From a virus, in the IMG/VR virus record IMGVR_UViG_3300010151_000155, positions 1-24,606 of that record: a stretch of DNA of 24,606 bases; one strand, written 5' to 3'. The notes under the pieces are model-generated. The model saw only the letters and a program-made list of their open reading frames with translations. It had not been told where the DNA came from and did not search any database. Position numbers and translations under genes: made by a program. Shown piece after piece: positions 1 through 5,783 of the stretch (position 1 is the first letter of the stretch; each line of letters starts with the position of its first letter).

Positions 1-53
1 CCAGTCTTGATATTGTAAACTTTCATTAATTGCTCCTTATTTATTTTTTTCAT
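1..53 (-). CDS. Partial leftward gene, 5' end only
   Basis: This is the N-terminus of a gene that runs off the left edge; the visible protein begins MKKINKEQLMKVYNIKTG. Two in-frame ATGs each have a good ribosome binding site: the ATG at 53 follows AAGGAGTTAAAC, and the ATG at 26 follows AAGGAGCAATTA. The upstream one gives the longer product; the downstream one cannot be excluded. It lies 16 bp after the next leftward gene and probably shares its transcript. No function can be assigned. Confidence 0.55.
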   Translation of the reverse strand, partial: MKKINKEQLMKVYNIKT

Positions 54-69
54 GTTTAACTCCTTATTA

Positions 70-324
70 TTAATCATCATCAGAGAAGAGTACTGTTGGT
101 TCTGACCATAACCAATCGTTACTGTCTACGATAGAGAAACCAAAACTGTCCCATCTATTGGGAGTTAGTTTTTTAAGACTAACATTAATGTAGAAGATAT
201 CTGTATCATCAAACTGATATTCTTCAATATGTCCTTGGTCATATCTCAACATATCTTTCAAACCAGTCTGGGTATTCTCATCATCAAAATATTTCCCTGC
301 TATTGTTGCGGTAATGTTTTCCAT
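70..324 (-). CDS. Hypothetical acidic protein, 84 aa
   Basis: Small acidic protein rich in Asp, Glu and aromatic residues, with no signal peptide or membrane segment. The ATG at 324 is preceded by AAAGGAGTTAAA, an excellent ribosome binding site that fixes the start. It lies between two other leftward small genes with short gaps, so it is probably in the same transcript, which would start at the promoter at 1143-1171. I do not recognise a family. The C-terminus SDDD and the pattern of short hydrophobic strands suggest a compact beta-rich fold, but this is only inference. Confidence 0.7.
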   Translation of the reverse strand: MENITATIAGKYFDDENTQTGLKDMLRYDQGHIEEYQFDDTDIFYINVSLKKLTPNRWDSFGFSIVDSNDWLWSEPTVLFSDDD

Positions 325-335
325 TTTAACTCCTT

Positions 336-485
336 TTATATTTTTAATCGTTTGTTACGATTTCGTTTATTTTCCTGTTCATCTGATAACTTGGTGCTAT
401 GAAACTTTGTTACTCTATTTTTGAATGGTGTAACTTTTTTGCCCTTTATTCTATTTTGTTTTCTGTCTCTATTTTCATATTTCAT
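336..485 (-). CDS. Hypothetical basic peptide, 49 aa
   Basis: Very Lys/Arg/Asn-rich peptide beginning MKYENRDRKQ and likely to bind nucleic acid, but without a recognisable fold. I chose the ATG at 485 because AGGGGTGA sits 7 nt upstream. An in-frame ATG at 533 would add 16 residues but has only a weak ribosome binding site. The chosen Shine-Dalgarno sequence is one arm of an 8-bp inverted repeat (493-530), so translation may be controlled by RNA folding. The function is unknown. Confidence 0.5.
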   Translation of the reverse strand: MKYENRDRKQNRIKGKKVTPFKNRVTKFHSTKLSDEQENKRNRNKRLKI

Positions 486-492
486 TTTTTTA

Positions 493-530
493 TCACCCCT
501 ATATGAATCATTATACATCATAAGGGGTGA
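493..530 (-). promoter_or_regulatory. Inverted repeat that could hide a ribosome binding site
   Basis: TCACCCCT at 493-500 and AGGGGTGA at 523-530 are perfect 8-bp inverted copies separated by 22 nt. In the leftward transcript, the downstream arm is the Shine-Dalgarno sequence of the basic peptide starting at 485, so a folded stem would block that site. The pairing is visible in the sequence; the regulatory role is inferred. Confidence 0.4.
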
Positions 531-564
531 CATATTTAATTCTCTAAACTTTGGATTTCATGAA

Positions 565-765
565 TTACCAAACCATCATAGATTTAGCATCACATCCAAA
601 CTGTTTACACATCCTAACTGGATGGTCATCCTTTGTATATGCCTTTGGTTCAGGTGGTGAATATTTTGGTGGGTCTGGCATTTTACAACCCCACTTTCTA
701 CACTCCCTAACTGGATGGTCATCCTTTGTACTTATTTTCTCAAGGTGGTCATATATTTTTGTCAT
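565..765 (-). CDS. Hypothetical protein with duplicated Cys-pair motif, 66 aa
   Basis: The protein carries two copies of a motif TKDDHPVR-x-C-x4-C, at residues 13-27 and 44-58, separated by exactly 31 residues, with a Pro/Lys-rich linker between them. Each copy has one His and two Cys, so it could be a small metal-binding unit, but I know no named family. The DNA shows the duplication directly: a 25-bp identical direct repeat at 613-637 and 706-730. The start at 765 is preceded by GGGGGGTG and lies 3 bp after the stop of the upstream gene, so the two are co-transcribed and probably translationally coupled. Confidence 0.65.
   Translation of the reverse strand: MTKIYDHLEKISTKDDHPVRECRKWGCKMPDPPKYSPPEPKAYTKDDHPVRMCKQFGCDAKSMMVW
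613..730. repeat. Pair of 25-bp direct repeats, 93 bp apart
   Basis: Positions 613-637 and 706-730 are identical, both beginning CCTAACTGGATGG. The 93-bp period equals 31 codons of the leftward gene that contains them, so this is an in-frame internal duplication rather than a mobile-element scar. Confidence 0.85.
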
Positions 766-768
766 TGT

Positions 769-930
769 CTACACCCCCCATTCATGGGCAGCTATGCCCA
801 TGTACTCTAGTTTTAATAGTTCCTGTTCTGTTTGTTCATCAGCTACTGCTGATGGACAGAACATCTCAGGTGTACAGTCCCAATGTTTAATCTCTGTACA
901 AGATATTTGATTATCAATTACTTCTATCAT
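769..930 (-). CDS. Hypothetical protein, 53 aa
   Basis: Small acidic protein beginning MIEVINNQIS, with two Cys in the middle (CTEIKHWDC, then CPSAV). The ATG at 930 follows AGGGAGTGTTAATA, a ribosome binding site close to that of the next upstream gene (GGGAGTGTGAATAC). The stop lies 3 bp before the start of the duplicated-motif protein. No family is recognised. The ribosome binding site and the packing between two genes on the same strand are the main support for calling it a gene. Confidence 0.55.
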   Translation of the reverse strand: MIEVIDNQISCTEIKHWDCTPEMFCPSAVADEQTEQELLKLEYMGIAAHEWGV

Positions 931-945
931 TATTAACACTCCCTA

Positions 946-1104
946 TTAATTAAGATTCATATTTTTGTAATCTACTTCTAGTCTCATTTTTCGTGCAGGA
1001 TGTTGAGCTTTTCGTCTCGCTCTCCATTCAGCGAAATATTTCTGTCTCCATGCTTTCTTTTCACTCTCTGATAAGAACCCTTCAATTCCTGAATTTTGAT
1101 TCAT
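946..1104 (-). CDS. Hypothetical basic protein, 52 aa
   Basis: Short protein beginning MNQNSGIEGF, with a highly basic helical middle (KAWRQKYFAEWRARRKAQ) that may bind nucleic acid; no known family is recognised. The start at 1104 is preferred over an in-frame ATG further upstream (1152) because GGGAG lies correctly spaced before it, and because the longer version would begin inside the -10 box of the promoter at 1143-1171. It is the first gene after that promoter and so is probably the promoter-proximal gene of the leftward cluster ending at the left edge. Confidence 0.6.
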   Translation of the reverse strand: MNQNSGIEGFLSESEKKAWRQKYFAEWRARRKAQHPARKMRLEVDYKNMNLN

Positions 1105-1142
1105 GTATTCACACTCCCTTTTTTTTATTTCCTTACTATTAT

Positions 1143-1171
1143 AGTATACCATATAAAATAGAAATTGTCAA
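1143..1171 (-). promoter_or_regulatory. Consensus sigma-70 promoter, leftward
   Basis: On the minus strand TTGACA (1171-1166) is followed after exactly 17 nt by TATACT (1148-1143). Transcription would start near 1136, just upstream of the ribosome binding site of the gene starting at 1104. It probably drives the small genes down to the left edge. Confidence 0.85.
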
Positions 1172-1189
1172 ATAGCACATATGTTCTAA

Positions 1190-1367
1190 TATGAGAAACC
1201 TGAAACGAATTTCATGAGTTATTCTTCTCTTGACAAATAGATGATATATCGCTGGGTGGGTTGAGGGTCAGCGATGGGAGAGTGCGACTGAGTGACGAAA
1301 AAATAACTGAGTCTATCACCAACCCTCGCTATAATGATATATCACCCACATGACTATGGTCAAGTAT
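1190..1367. other. Structured non-coding intergenic region with G-tract motif
   Basis: No gene is visible here. The region is far more G/C-rich than its surroundings and is full of local symmetry. On the plus strand four GGG runs occur between 1254 and 1278, with CGCTG/CAGCG bracketing the first three. Two copies of GATATATC, itself a palindrome, lie on either side about 90 bp apart. GACTGAGT and ACTGAGTC can pair around an A-rich loop with one mismatch. It could be an operator region or a small structured RNA. TTGACC followed by TATCAT (18 nt apart) on the minus strand is a possible weak promoter at its right end. Confidence 0.4.
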
Positions 1368-1595
1368 TTAGTTCACACTCTTCCAAAATCTTATGAATTG
1401 TTGGCGAGTAGTGATGGACAACTCCAACCAAACTCTATCCACAGTCTTGAGTAATGACTCCTCTGACAAGGCCATCTCCTCTGATACCTCTTGCACAGGT
1501 ACACACTCGCCCAATATTCTATTTAGTATATGTTGTTCACTAGCTGATAGATTATCCAGTTCTATTGGTAATATCGGTTGATTTGTCCCATTCAT
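1368..1595 (-). CDS. Putative HTH protein (sigma region 4 / LuxR-like), 75 aa
   Basis: Residues 16-58 (LSASEQHILNRIL, then a turn, then LSEESLLKTVDRVWLEL) follow the hydrophobic spacing of the four-helix HTH found in sigma-70 region 4 and LuxR-type regulators, and almost nothing else is present. A DNA-binding regulator is the likely role; the exact family is uncertain. The start at 1595 has AAGGACAGTAA upstream. Its first 44 bp overlap the end of the preceding leftward gene in a different frame. The structured region 1190-1367 lies immediately downstream and could be its target, which is speculative. Confidence 0.6.
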   Translation of the reverse strand: MNGTNQPILPIELDNLSASEQHILNRILGECVPVQEVSEEMALSEESLLKTVDRVWLELSITTRQQFIRFWKSVN

Positions 1596-1965
1596 TTACT
1601 GTCCTTCTTCTTCCGTCTGATTTAATAGTATGTACATTACCATTGGAGTATAGCCCACGGATAGTATTTCCATATGATAACCCTGCTCGTACAAGCGGTT
1701 TATATACCGTGACCACCTTCTCATCATCCAAATCAAGCACATAGTGATAGCCTTCATAGCTGAACAATAGCCTGTCTGTATTAGCTTCATCATGGTATTC
1801 TAATAACCTCCCATTTCTAATCACATTTTTGATTGTTTCGTTTGTTGGTCGTAGGTCATGCTTCCAGTACGCATGGTGTAGGAGCATCCAGTTATCGACC
1901 TCTACGGCTCTTTTAAGGAGCTTTTTGACTGTATTCATATGTATTAGTCTAATGTCTATAATCAT
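1552..1965 (-). CDS. Hypothetical protein, 137 aa
   Basis: The protein has a helical N-terminal third and a beta-rich middle (LLFSYEGYHYVLDLDDEKVVTVYKP), with no membrane segment. I do not recognise the family. The ATG at 1965 has AGAGGTGTT correctly placed upstream. An in-frame GTG at 1995 exists but has no ribosome binding site and lies right next to the -10 box. The 3' end overlaps the small HTH gene by 44 bp, so the two are likely made together from the promoter at 2001-2019. Confidence 0.65.
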   Translation of the reverse strand: MIIDIRLIHMNTVKKLLKRAVEVDNWMLLHHAYWKHDLRPTNETIKNVIRNGRLLEYHDEANTDRLLFSYEGYHYVLDLDDEKVVTVYKPLVRAGLSYGNTIRGLYSNGNVHTIKSDGRRRTVNEWDKSTDITNRTG

Positions 1966-2000
1966 GTTTAACACCTCTTTTATTTTATCCTTCACTATAA

Positions 2001-2019
2001 ATTATAACACATGTGTCAA
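2001..2019 (-). promoter_or_regulatory. Extended -10 promoter, leftward
   Basis: On the minus strand TATAAT (2006-2001) is preceded by TGT, giving the extended -10 form TGnTATAAT. A TTGACA at 2019-2014 is present but too close to act as its -35; paired with TATAGT downstream it would have a 15-nt spacer. Either reading starts transcription just ahead of the gene at 1965. Confidence 0.55.
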
Positions 2020-2328
2020 GTGCAGCTCTTTGAGGTGTTGTATTCTACATATAGAGCCGTTTCTATTTCAAAGGGTCTATTGGGTAGGTGGTGCTGCCCC
2101 CCGGTTCTACTAAAAAGGAATGGGACTCCTATCCTATGAACATCCCTATAATTATAGTAAAAAGTAAATTTTGAGAAACTCAGATAGGGATATAATATAA
2201 ATTATATTTAAGCTTATTTCAAGAAGATTTAAGGGCAAGTAGAAGGGAAAATAGCCACATACATGATTGCTCCAATAATCATTATAGTTATTTGGAACAA
2301 TAATAAAAAGAAGGCTATTGAAAAAGGC
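2010..2328 (-). other. Intergenic region with inverted repeats and second possible promoter
   Basis: No convincing gene lies in this stretch. ATCCCTAT (2142-2149) and ATAGGGAT (2184-2191) are perfect 8-bp inverted copies, with a small TGAG-AAA-CTCA hairpin inside. On the minus strand TTGAAA (2222-2217) and TATATT (2199-2194) are 17 nt apart, a plausible promoter that would give the gene at 1965 a leader of about 220 nt. That leader contains a run of six G near 2100, unusual for this AT-rich genome. I recognise no riboswitch or tRNA in it. Confidence 0.35.
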
Positions 2329-2559
2329 CTATGGGGCATGGCATTCACAAGAGCAACTTACTGCATCATATTTCTCTGCCACTTCTTTATAAAATTTTTC
2401 TTCTTCTGAATACATTTTATCGTAATCACGTTTTTTTACTAATTCGCCCAACGACTTATAAGTTGAGTATCCAAGTACATCTGGAGTATTAGAATTCAGA
2501 TATTTTGTAAAGGCACAGTCTGTGTGTCCTTCGTAGACACATATTAATGATTTAGGCAT
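2329..2559 (-). CDS. Hypothetical protein, 76 aa
   Basis: Soluble protein beginning MPKSLICVYE, with a charged middle and a Cys-rich C-terminus (CSCECHAP) that could bind a metal. The ATG at 2559 follows AAAGGAGAGATACAA and is preferred over an in-frame ATG at 2580, which has no ribosome binding site. It overlaps the preceding gene's stop by 8 bp, so the two are coupled. No family is recognised. A weak AGGC/GCCT hairpin followed by a T-rich run lies just past its stop and may end this transcript. Confidence 0.6.
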   Translation of the reverse strand: MPKSLICVYEGHTDCAFTKYLNSNTPDVLGYSTYKSLGELVKKRDYDKMYSEEEKFYKEVAEKYDAVSCSCECHAP

Positions 2560-2803
2560 TTGTATCTCTCCTTTTACCATAAGTGTCAGTTAAAGCATTT
2601 CTAATTTCTTTATCTGATTTTTGTTTTGTTAAACACTTAAGATGTGGTTTAGAAATTTTTCCCCTATATTTTAAATGGTCTTTAAGGTTATTTTGTCCTG
2701 ACTTACCTTTTCCCATATATCGATTTGATACAGGACAATATATTTCCTCATACGTTTTGTCATCTATATCTCTGATATCCTTGGCTCTTCTAGTTTTAGT
2801 CAA
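2552..2803 (-). CDS. Hypothetical basic protein, TTG start, 83 aa
   Basis: Lys/Arg-rich protein with a CPVSNRY stretch and a later H/C pair (residues 23-57) that could form a small zinc-binding or HNH-like fold; this is a guess from spacing only. The only possible start near the 5' end is TTG at 2803. It lies 1 bp after the TAA of the upstream membrane peptide and behind GGGGAT, so re-initiation after that stop is likely. The 3' end overlaps the next gene by 8 bp. The function is unknown. Confidence 0.55.
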   Translation of the reverse strand: MTKTRRAKDIRDIDDKTYEEIYCPVSNRYMGKGKSGQNNLKDHLKYRGKISKPHLKCLTKQKSDKEIRNALTDTYGKRRDTNA

Positions 2804-2804
2804 G

Positions 2805-2957
2805 TTATCCCCAAGCTATATCTTCTTCTGTTACAGAATCAAAAAATCTTGATTCCTTTTTTTGTTTTATTATCTTCTTTATTAAAATCGAAGAAACGGT
2901 AGCCGTTACAGCTATTGCTGAACCGACACCTACAGTTATCCATTTTTTCCTATCCAT
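2805..2957 (-). CDS. Small single-pass membrane protein, 50 aa
   Basis: The peptide begins MDRKKWITVGVGSAIAV. Residues 7-26 form one hydrophobic segment, followed by a Lys-rich stretch and an acidic tail ending DIAWG. The positive charges on both sides leave the topology open. The ATG at 2957 follows AGAGAGGTCGGCT, a strong ribosome binding site. The stop is 1 bp from the TTG start of the next gene, which supports its being a real coupled gene. The function is unknown. Confidence 0.6.
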   Translation of the reverse strand: MDRKKWITVGVGSAIAVTATVSSILIKKIIKQKKESRFFDSVTEEDIAWG

Positions 2958-2975
2958 AGCCGACCTCTCTAGCTT

Positions 2976-3299
2976 TTAATGTGTAGGAGTATACCTAGTC
3001 ACGAAGACAGGTGTATGCTCTCCCACCCATGCTCCTATTACATTATACTCAAAATATTCAATTGCTTCTTCATAAAGTTGAGTTTCGTCATAGGATTCAT
3101 CATTATCTTCTGGAATATCAGCTCTTGCTTGTGAAAACTGTTTCATAAGTATCTCTATACACTTATCTCTGTCATAGGATGCAAGAGGAGCCTGTCCGAA
3201 TCTGTGGCAAATTCCTAAAAAGGCCTCTTCAAAGCCATCGGCTAATAGGGCTTCCTCATTATATTCACTTACAAAATCTTGTATTTCTGATTTATCCAT
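2976..3299 (-). CDS. Conserved phage hypothetical protein, 107 aa
   Basis: Acidic, mostly helical soluble protein. The pattern GFEEAFLG-x-C, YDRDKCIEILM, then EEAIEYFEYNVIGAWVGEHTPVF resembles a small protein that I recall as widespread in tailed phages and usually annotated as hypothetical. That resemblance is from memory, not a search. Its start at 3299 has only an A-rich upstream stretch rather than a clear Shine-Dalgarno. It sits in the leftward cluster 18 bp before the membrane peptide. Confidence 0.7.
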   Translation of the reverse strand: MDKSEIQDFVSEYNEEALLADGFEEAFLGICHRFGQAPLASYDRDKCIEILMKQFSQARADIPEDNDESYDETQLYEEAIEYFEYNVIGAWVGEHTPVFVTRYTPTH

Positions 3300-3371
3300 A
3301 TCTTTTTTTACTGAATATTTTATTTAGTTTTGTTATTAAATTATTAAAAAGTAATTTCAATGTTATAAAAA

Positions 3372-4043
3372 TCATTTGGATACCTCGGCAAAAGGAAGTA
3401 TCTTTCCTGTTATCTCAATAAAACTTCTACGGTAAACCCAAGACGGTTCTGAATCTTTGCATTCTTCACATTGAAGTAAGTACATAAACTTCACAGCAAA
3501 CCCTCGGTCAGCTATTCTGTCTTTAGCTTGAACTATTAAAGCTTCATGACCACTATGTTCATTTGAAAATTTGCCATAAGATTTATTTCTAGAGTCTATT
3601 AAAACCCTGTCTCCAATAGCACCTTTTTCTCTCTTCTTTCTCTTATCAGGTATTCTTCCATAAGTAGGTTTTTCTTTTACTAAAGGTTTTTTCAAAACTA
3701 TCTCTCCTTTTTCTTCCAGTCTTTTTATATATATCCACATGCTTGAAGGAGCCATATTGACTTCCCTAGCTATTTCTTTATAAGGTACTTCTTTGTTAAG
3801 CATCTCTATAACCGTTTCTTTTCTTTCAGCAAGTGCCTGTTTAGTAAGTCTTGGTCTTCTAATATCCATATCTTTGTCATAGCATTGCATACAATAACCA
3901 TTGCCAAGCATCTCATTTCGTTGCCTTAGTACAGCTTCGGTATTACCACATCGCTTAAAATTTTTACAACTTCCGTAAGTGGCCTTTGGCATTTTTACTT
4001 CTGAAATTTTATGGTGTTCTCCATTTACCCAAGTGGCTCCCAT
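3372..4043 (-). CDS. Cys-rich zinc-binding HTH protein, 223 aa
   Basis: Likely DNA-binding protein. C26, C32, C51 and C54 form a probable zinc site. Residues 70-118 hold a helix-turn-helix with a wing (VIEMLNKEVPYKEIAREV, then SSMWIYIKRLEEKGEIV), as in MarR/GntR-like or recombinase-type HTH units. A very basic stretch follows (residues 119-142), and a second Cys pair (C192, C195) lies near the end. The ATG at 4043 follows AAAGGAGAGTTAGC; an internal Met18 is possible but lacks a ribosome binding site. It could be a regulator or an HNH-associated DNA-binding protein, but I see no HNH motif. It lies just downstream of the SET-domain gene on the same strand. Confidence 0.65.
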   Translation of the reverse strand: MGATWVNGEHHKISEVKMPKATYGSCKNFKRCGNTEAVLRQRNEMLGNGYCMQCYDKDMDIRRPRLTKQALAERKETVIEMLNKEVPYKEIAREVNMAPSSMWIYIKRLEEKGEIVLKKPLVKEKPTYGRIPDKRKKREKGAIGDRVLIDSRNKSYGKFSNEHSGHEALIVQAKDRIADRGFAVKFMYLLQCEECKDSEPSWVYRRSFIEITGKILPFAEVSK

Positions 4044-4066
4044 GCTAACTCTCCTTTGTAAACATA

Positions 4067-4417
4067 TTATATATACCTTGACTCGTCAAAGTCAATATTC
4101 AGTATCTTTTCTATAGCCCATATAGTATAAGTACAGGTTAACTCGTCCCCTAATTTTAAATCTTTTAAAGTTATCAACTCTCGTATTTCAACTGTATCTA
4201 AGTATCTTTTTCCTATATAACAGTTAGGTGTATCTGAGTGGTTGTAGAATCCCCCAAGAGGGGTTCTAATCCAACCATTCTCAAATTCTTTCTCACTAGT
4301 TTGTACATGAGTTATTCCAAGTATAGTATTTGCCGGAATTTCTTCCACAGCAAATAATCCCACACCCTCTATCTCTGACCTTCCTATGCTAAGTGTGTCT
4401 GGTAAGGGTCTATACAT
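4067..4417 (-). CDS. SET-domain protein (putative protein lysine methyltransferase), 116 aa
   Basis: The SET fold is recognisable from three landmarks in order: EGVGLFA at residues 17-23, the knot motif NHSDTPNC at 59-66, and GDELTCTY at 90-97 with the conserved Tyr. SET enzymes transfer methyl groups from S-adenosylmethionine to lysines. At 116 aa this is a minimal, stand-alone SET domain without pre- or post-SET cysteines, a form that also occurs in bacteria and phages. Its target is unknown. The ATG at 4417 overlaps the upstream membrane-protein gene by 8 bp, and the ribosome binding site lies inside that gene (AAAAGAAAGAAG). Confidence 0.85.
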   Translation of the reverse strand: MYRPLPDTLSIGRSEIEGVGLFAVEEIPANTILGITHVQTSEKEFENGWIRTPLGGFYNHSDTPNCYIGKRYLDTVEIRELITLKDLKLGDELTCTYTIWAIEKILNIDFDESRYI

Positions 4418-4715
4418 TCTTCTTTCTTTTTATACTATCTATTATTAATCCAACAAAAGTAACACCTACTCCAGCTAGTATTGTTATAATCCCTGTTTTT
4501 AGTATTACATTCATATCTTTTATAAAAGTCAACAAATTATCTACTGCTAAAAATATTCCTATAGCTAATGCTATAAGCATTCCTACTACAGATACTAAAC
4601 ATCCGAACTTGGTAATAGCAGATACTTCAGGTTTTGGTTTTTTGTTATCCCCTGAATCTGGTGGTATTTTATATTGGGATTTGGCGTAAGCCCCCCAATC
4701 TTTATATGGTTTCAT
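4410..4715 (-). CDS. Two-pass membrane protein, 101 aa
   Basis: The N-terminal 35 residues are polar. Two hydrophobic segments follow, at about residues 37-59 and 72-93, ending with the positive tail KRKKNV. This suggests an inner-membrane hairpin with both ends in the cytoplasm. The start overlaps the stop of the upstream gene by one base (TAATG), and the end overlaps the SET gene by 8 bp, so three genes are coupled. A holin or superinfection-exclusion role is possible but unsupported; no family is recognised. Confidence 0.65.
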   Translation of the reverse strand: MKPYKDWGAYAKSQYKIPPDSGDNKKPKPEVSAITKFGCLVSVVGMLIALAIGIFLAVDNLLTFIKDMNVILKTGIITILAGVGVTFVGLIIDSIKRKKNV

Positions 4716-4915
4716 TATTTACTCCCCTTTTTAGTTTGTTCTTTTATAGCTTCTGTTAGTCTCTGTAATTGATGAGCTATAGTAAGAGATAAAGCCATAT
4801 TTAATTTTTGCTCTGTTCCATATATGTCTAGACCAGTTTCGGAAATCTTACTTCCTATTAAAGTATGATAATTCATTACTAATTCCCACATATTATTCTT
4901 TGTATCAAACATCAT
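4715..4915 (-). CDS. Hypothetical helical protein, 66 aa
   Basis: Small, mainly helical protein; residues 38-60 (LNMALSLTIAHQLQRLTEAIKEQ) look amphipathic. There is no motif and no membrane segment strong enough to call. The ATG at 4915 follows AGGAGAAAGAA. It overlaps the upstream gene by 4 bp (ATGA) and the downstream one by a single base, so it is a middle member of a tightly coupled leftward operon. The function is unknown. Confidence 0.65.
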   Translation of the reverse strand: MMFDTKNNMWELVMNYHTLIGSKISETGLDIYGTEQKLNMALSLTIAHQLQRLTEAIKEQTKKGSK

Positions 4916-5250
4916 TTCTTTCTCCTTTTAAAAGGGTTTTTAGTTTTAGGTTTTTCTTCATCAGGAATATTCCATGAACCCCATTCTATGGGATTAGCTC
5001 CTCTAAAAAAAGGTAGAATATTTTTAATATGACCGATAGTACGGTTATCATTTGTTATGTGACACCAGTTTCCCCCATCAACAAACCATTCTTCATTATC
5101 ATCTATTGTTATATAGAAAGGTTTCTTTCTGTCTACCAAACCGACAATCCGTCTTTCTACAGTAGCTTGTCTGGATTTAGTAGTAAACCATTTTAGTTTA
5201 GGTGGTTCGCCATATGCTTCTTTATAAAGAGTTGAAAATCTTTTTACCAT
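4912..5250 (-). CDS. Hypothetical protein, 112 aa
   Basis: Basic soluble protein beginning MVKRFSTLYK. The middle contains short beta-strand-like stretches (FYITIDDNEEWFVDGG) and the tail ends in a Lys/Arg cluster. I chose the ATG at 5250 because GGGAGACAACTAC precedes it; an in-frame GTG at 5265 would add five residues but lacks a ribosome binding site. It is the first gene of the leftward operon behind the consensus promoter at 5289-5317. No family is recognised. Confidence 0.65.
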   Translation of the reverse strand: MVKRFSTLYKEAYGEPPKLKWFTTKSRQATVERRIVGLVDRKKPFYITIDDNEEWFVDGGNWCHITNDNRTIGHIKNILPFFRGANPIEWGSWNIPDEEKPKTKNPFKRRKK

Positions 5251-5288
5251 GTAGTTGTCTCCCACAATCTTTTTAATTTTGTAAATCC

Positions 5289-5317
5289 ATTATAATTCAT
5301 TTGGAAATGCCTGTCAA
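5289..5317 (-). promoter_or_regulatory. Perfect consensus sigma-70 promoter, leftward
   Basis: On the minus strand TTGACA (5317-5312) is followed by exactly 17 nt and then TATAAT (5294-5289), matching both hexamers fully. It would start transcription near 5282 and drive the operon 5250 to about 2330. It is divergent from the rightward promoter at 5388-5416. Confidence 0.9.
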
Positions 5318-5337
5318 GAGGGCATCTAGAAATAAGA

Positions 5338-5377
5338 TTAATGAATATCCCCCCCTAAGAAGGGGGATATTCATTAA
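5338..5377. repeat. Perfect 16-bp inverted repeat between divergent promoters (hairpin 1)
   Basis: TTAATGAATATCCCCC (5338-5353) pairs fully with GGGGGATATTCATTAA (5362-5377) around the loop CCTAAGAA. It lies between the -35 boxes of two divergent consensus promoters, so it is outside the transcripts they start. It could be an operator, a cruciform, or an insulator that ends read-through from both sides. A sister hairpin with the same core loop lies at 5784-5822. Confidence 0.9.
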
Positions 5378-5387
5378 CTCTGCTCTT

Positions 5388-5416
5388 TTGACAAAAAATA
5401 AAAATTAAAGTATACT
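5388..5416 (+). promoter_or_regulatory. Consensus sigma-70 promoter, rightward
   Basis: TTGACA (5388-5393) and TATACT (5411-5416) are separated by 17 A-rich nt. Transcription would start near 5423 and immediately enter the ribosome binding site (CGAGGAG) of the HAD-like gene. Confidence 0.9.
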
Positions 5417-5441
5417 TACAAAAAACATCGAGGAGTGCGAT

Positions 5442-5780
5442 ATGAAAAAAATTTATGTAGACGTTGACGATACATTAATCCTGTGGGGAATAAACTTAAA
5501 AGTTAATCTTCCTTTAGTACAAAAATTACATGCCGGTATATTACAGAATGAATATGACGTAACTGTTTGGTCTGGTACTGGTACTAATTGGGCAAAAGAT
5601 TGGAGTGAGAGATTATTTCCTGATTATAATCTTCCTTTTGGCAGCAAAGAAGATTTATATAGAAAAGTACATAAAAATACTTTTGCTATTGATGATAGAA
5701 AACAAGAAGAGAGAACTTATCTTAAACGGTTTAAACAAGTCTTTTTGCCGGAAGAATTTATAAAATCTCCACTTATATAA
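5442..5780 (+). CDS. HAD-like phosphatase, 112 aa
   Basis: Haloacid dehalogenase superfamily phosphohydrolase. Motif I is D7-V-D9-D-T11, with D7 the expected nucleophile. Motif II is the Ser in VWSGTG (S44). Motif IV is D84-D85 in FAIDD. There is no cap domain, as in short phage HAD proteins related to polynucleotide phosphatases and 5'-nucleotidases. The substrate is unknown; nucleotide or nucleic-acid 3'-phosphates are plausible for a phage. The start follows CGAGGAGTGCGAT. It is a single-gene unit with its own consensus promoter upstream and a perfect hairpin right after the stop, set apart from the late operon that follows. Confidence 0.8.
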   Translation: MKKIYVDVDDTLILWGINLKVNLPLVQKLHAGILQNEYDVTVWSGTGTNWAKDWSERLFPDYNLPFGSKEDLYRKVHKNTFAIDDRKQEERTYLKRFKQVFLPEEFIKSPLI

Positions 5781-5783
5781 ATA

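Noticed and set aside
551-910. Rightward 119-aa open frame
   Set aside because: It lies entirely antisense to two leftward genes with good ribosome binding sites; its internal repeat is just the reverse of the duplicated motif.
2030-2130. tRNA-like or riboswitch-like element around the C6/G6 run
   Set aside because: No cloverleaf, no TpsiC arm and no match to a riboswitch core that I know could be traced on either strand.
2263-2409. Rightward 48-aa frame starting MIAPIIIIVIW with hydrophobic start
   Set aside because: Its ribosome binding site is too far away, and its second half is antisense to the leftward gene at 2329-2559, which has a strong ribosome binding site.
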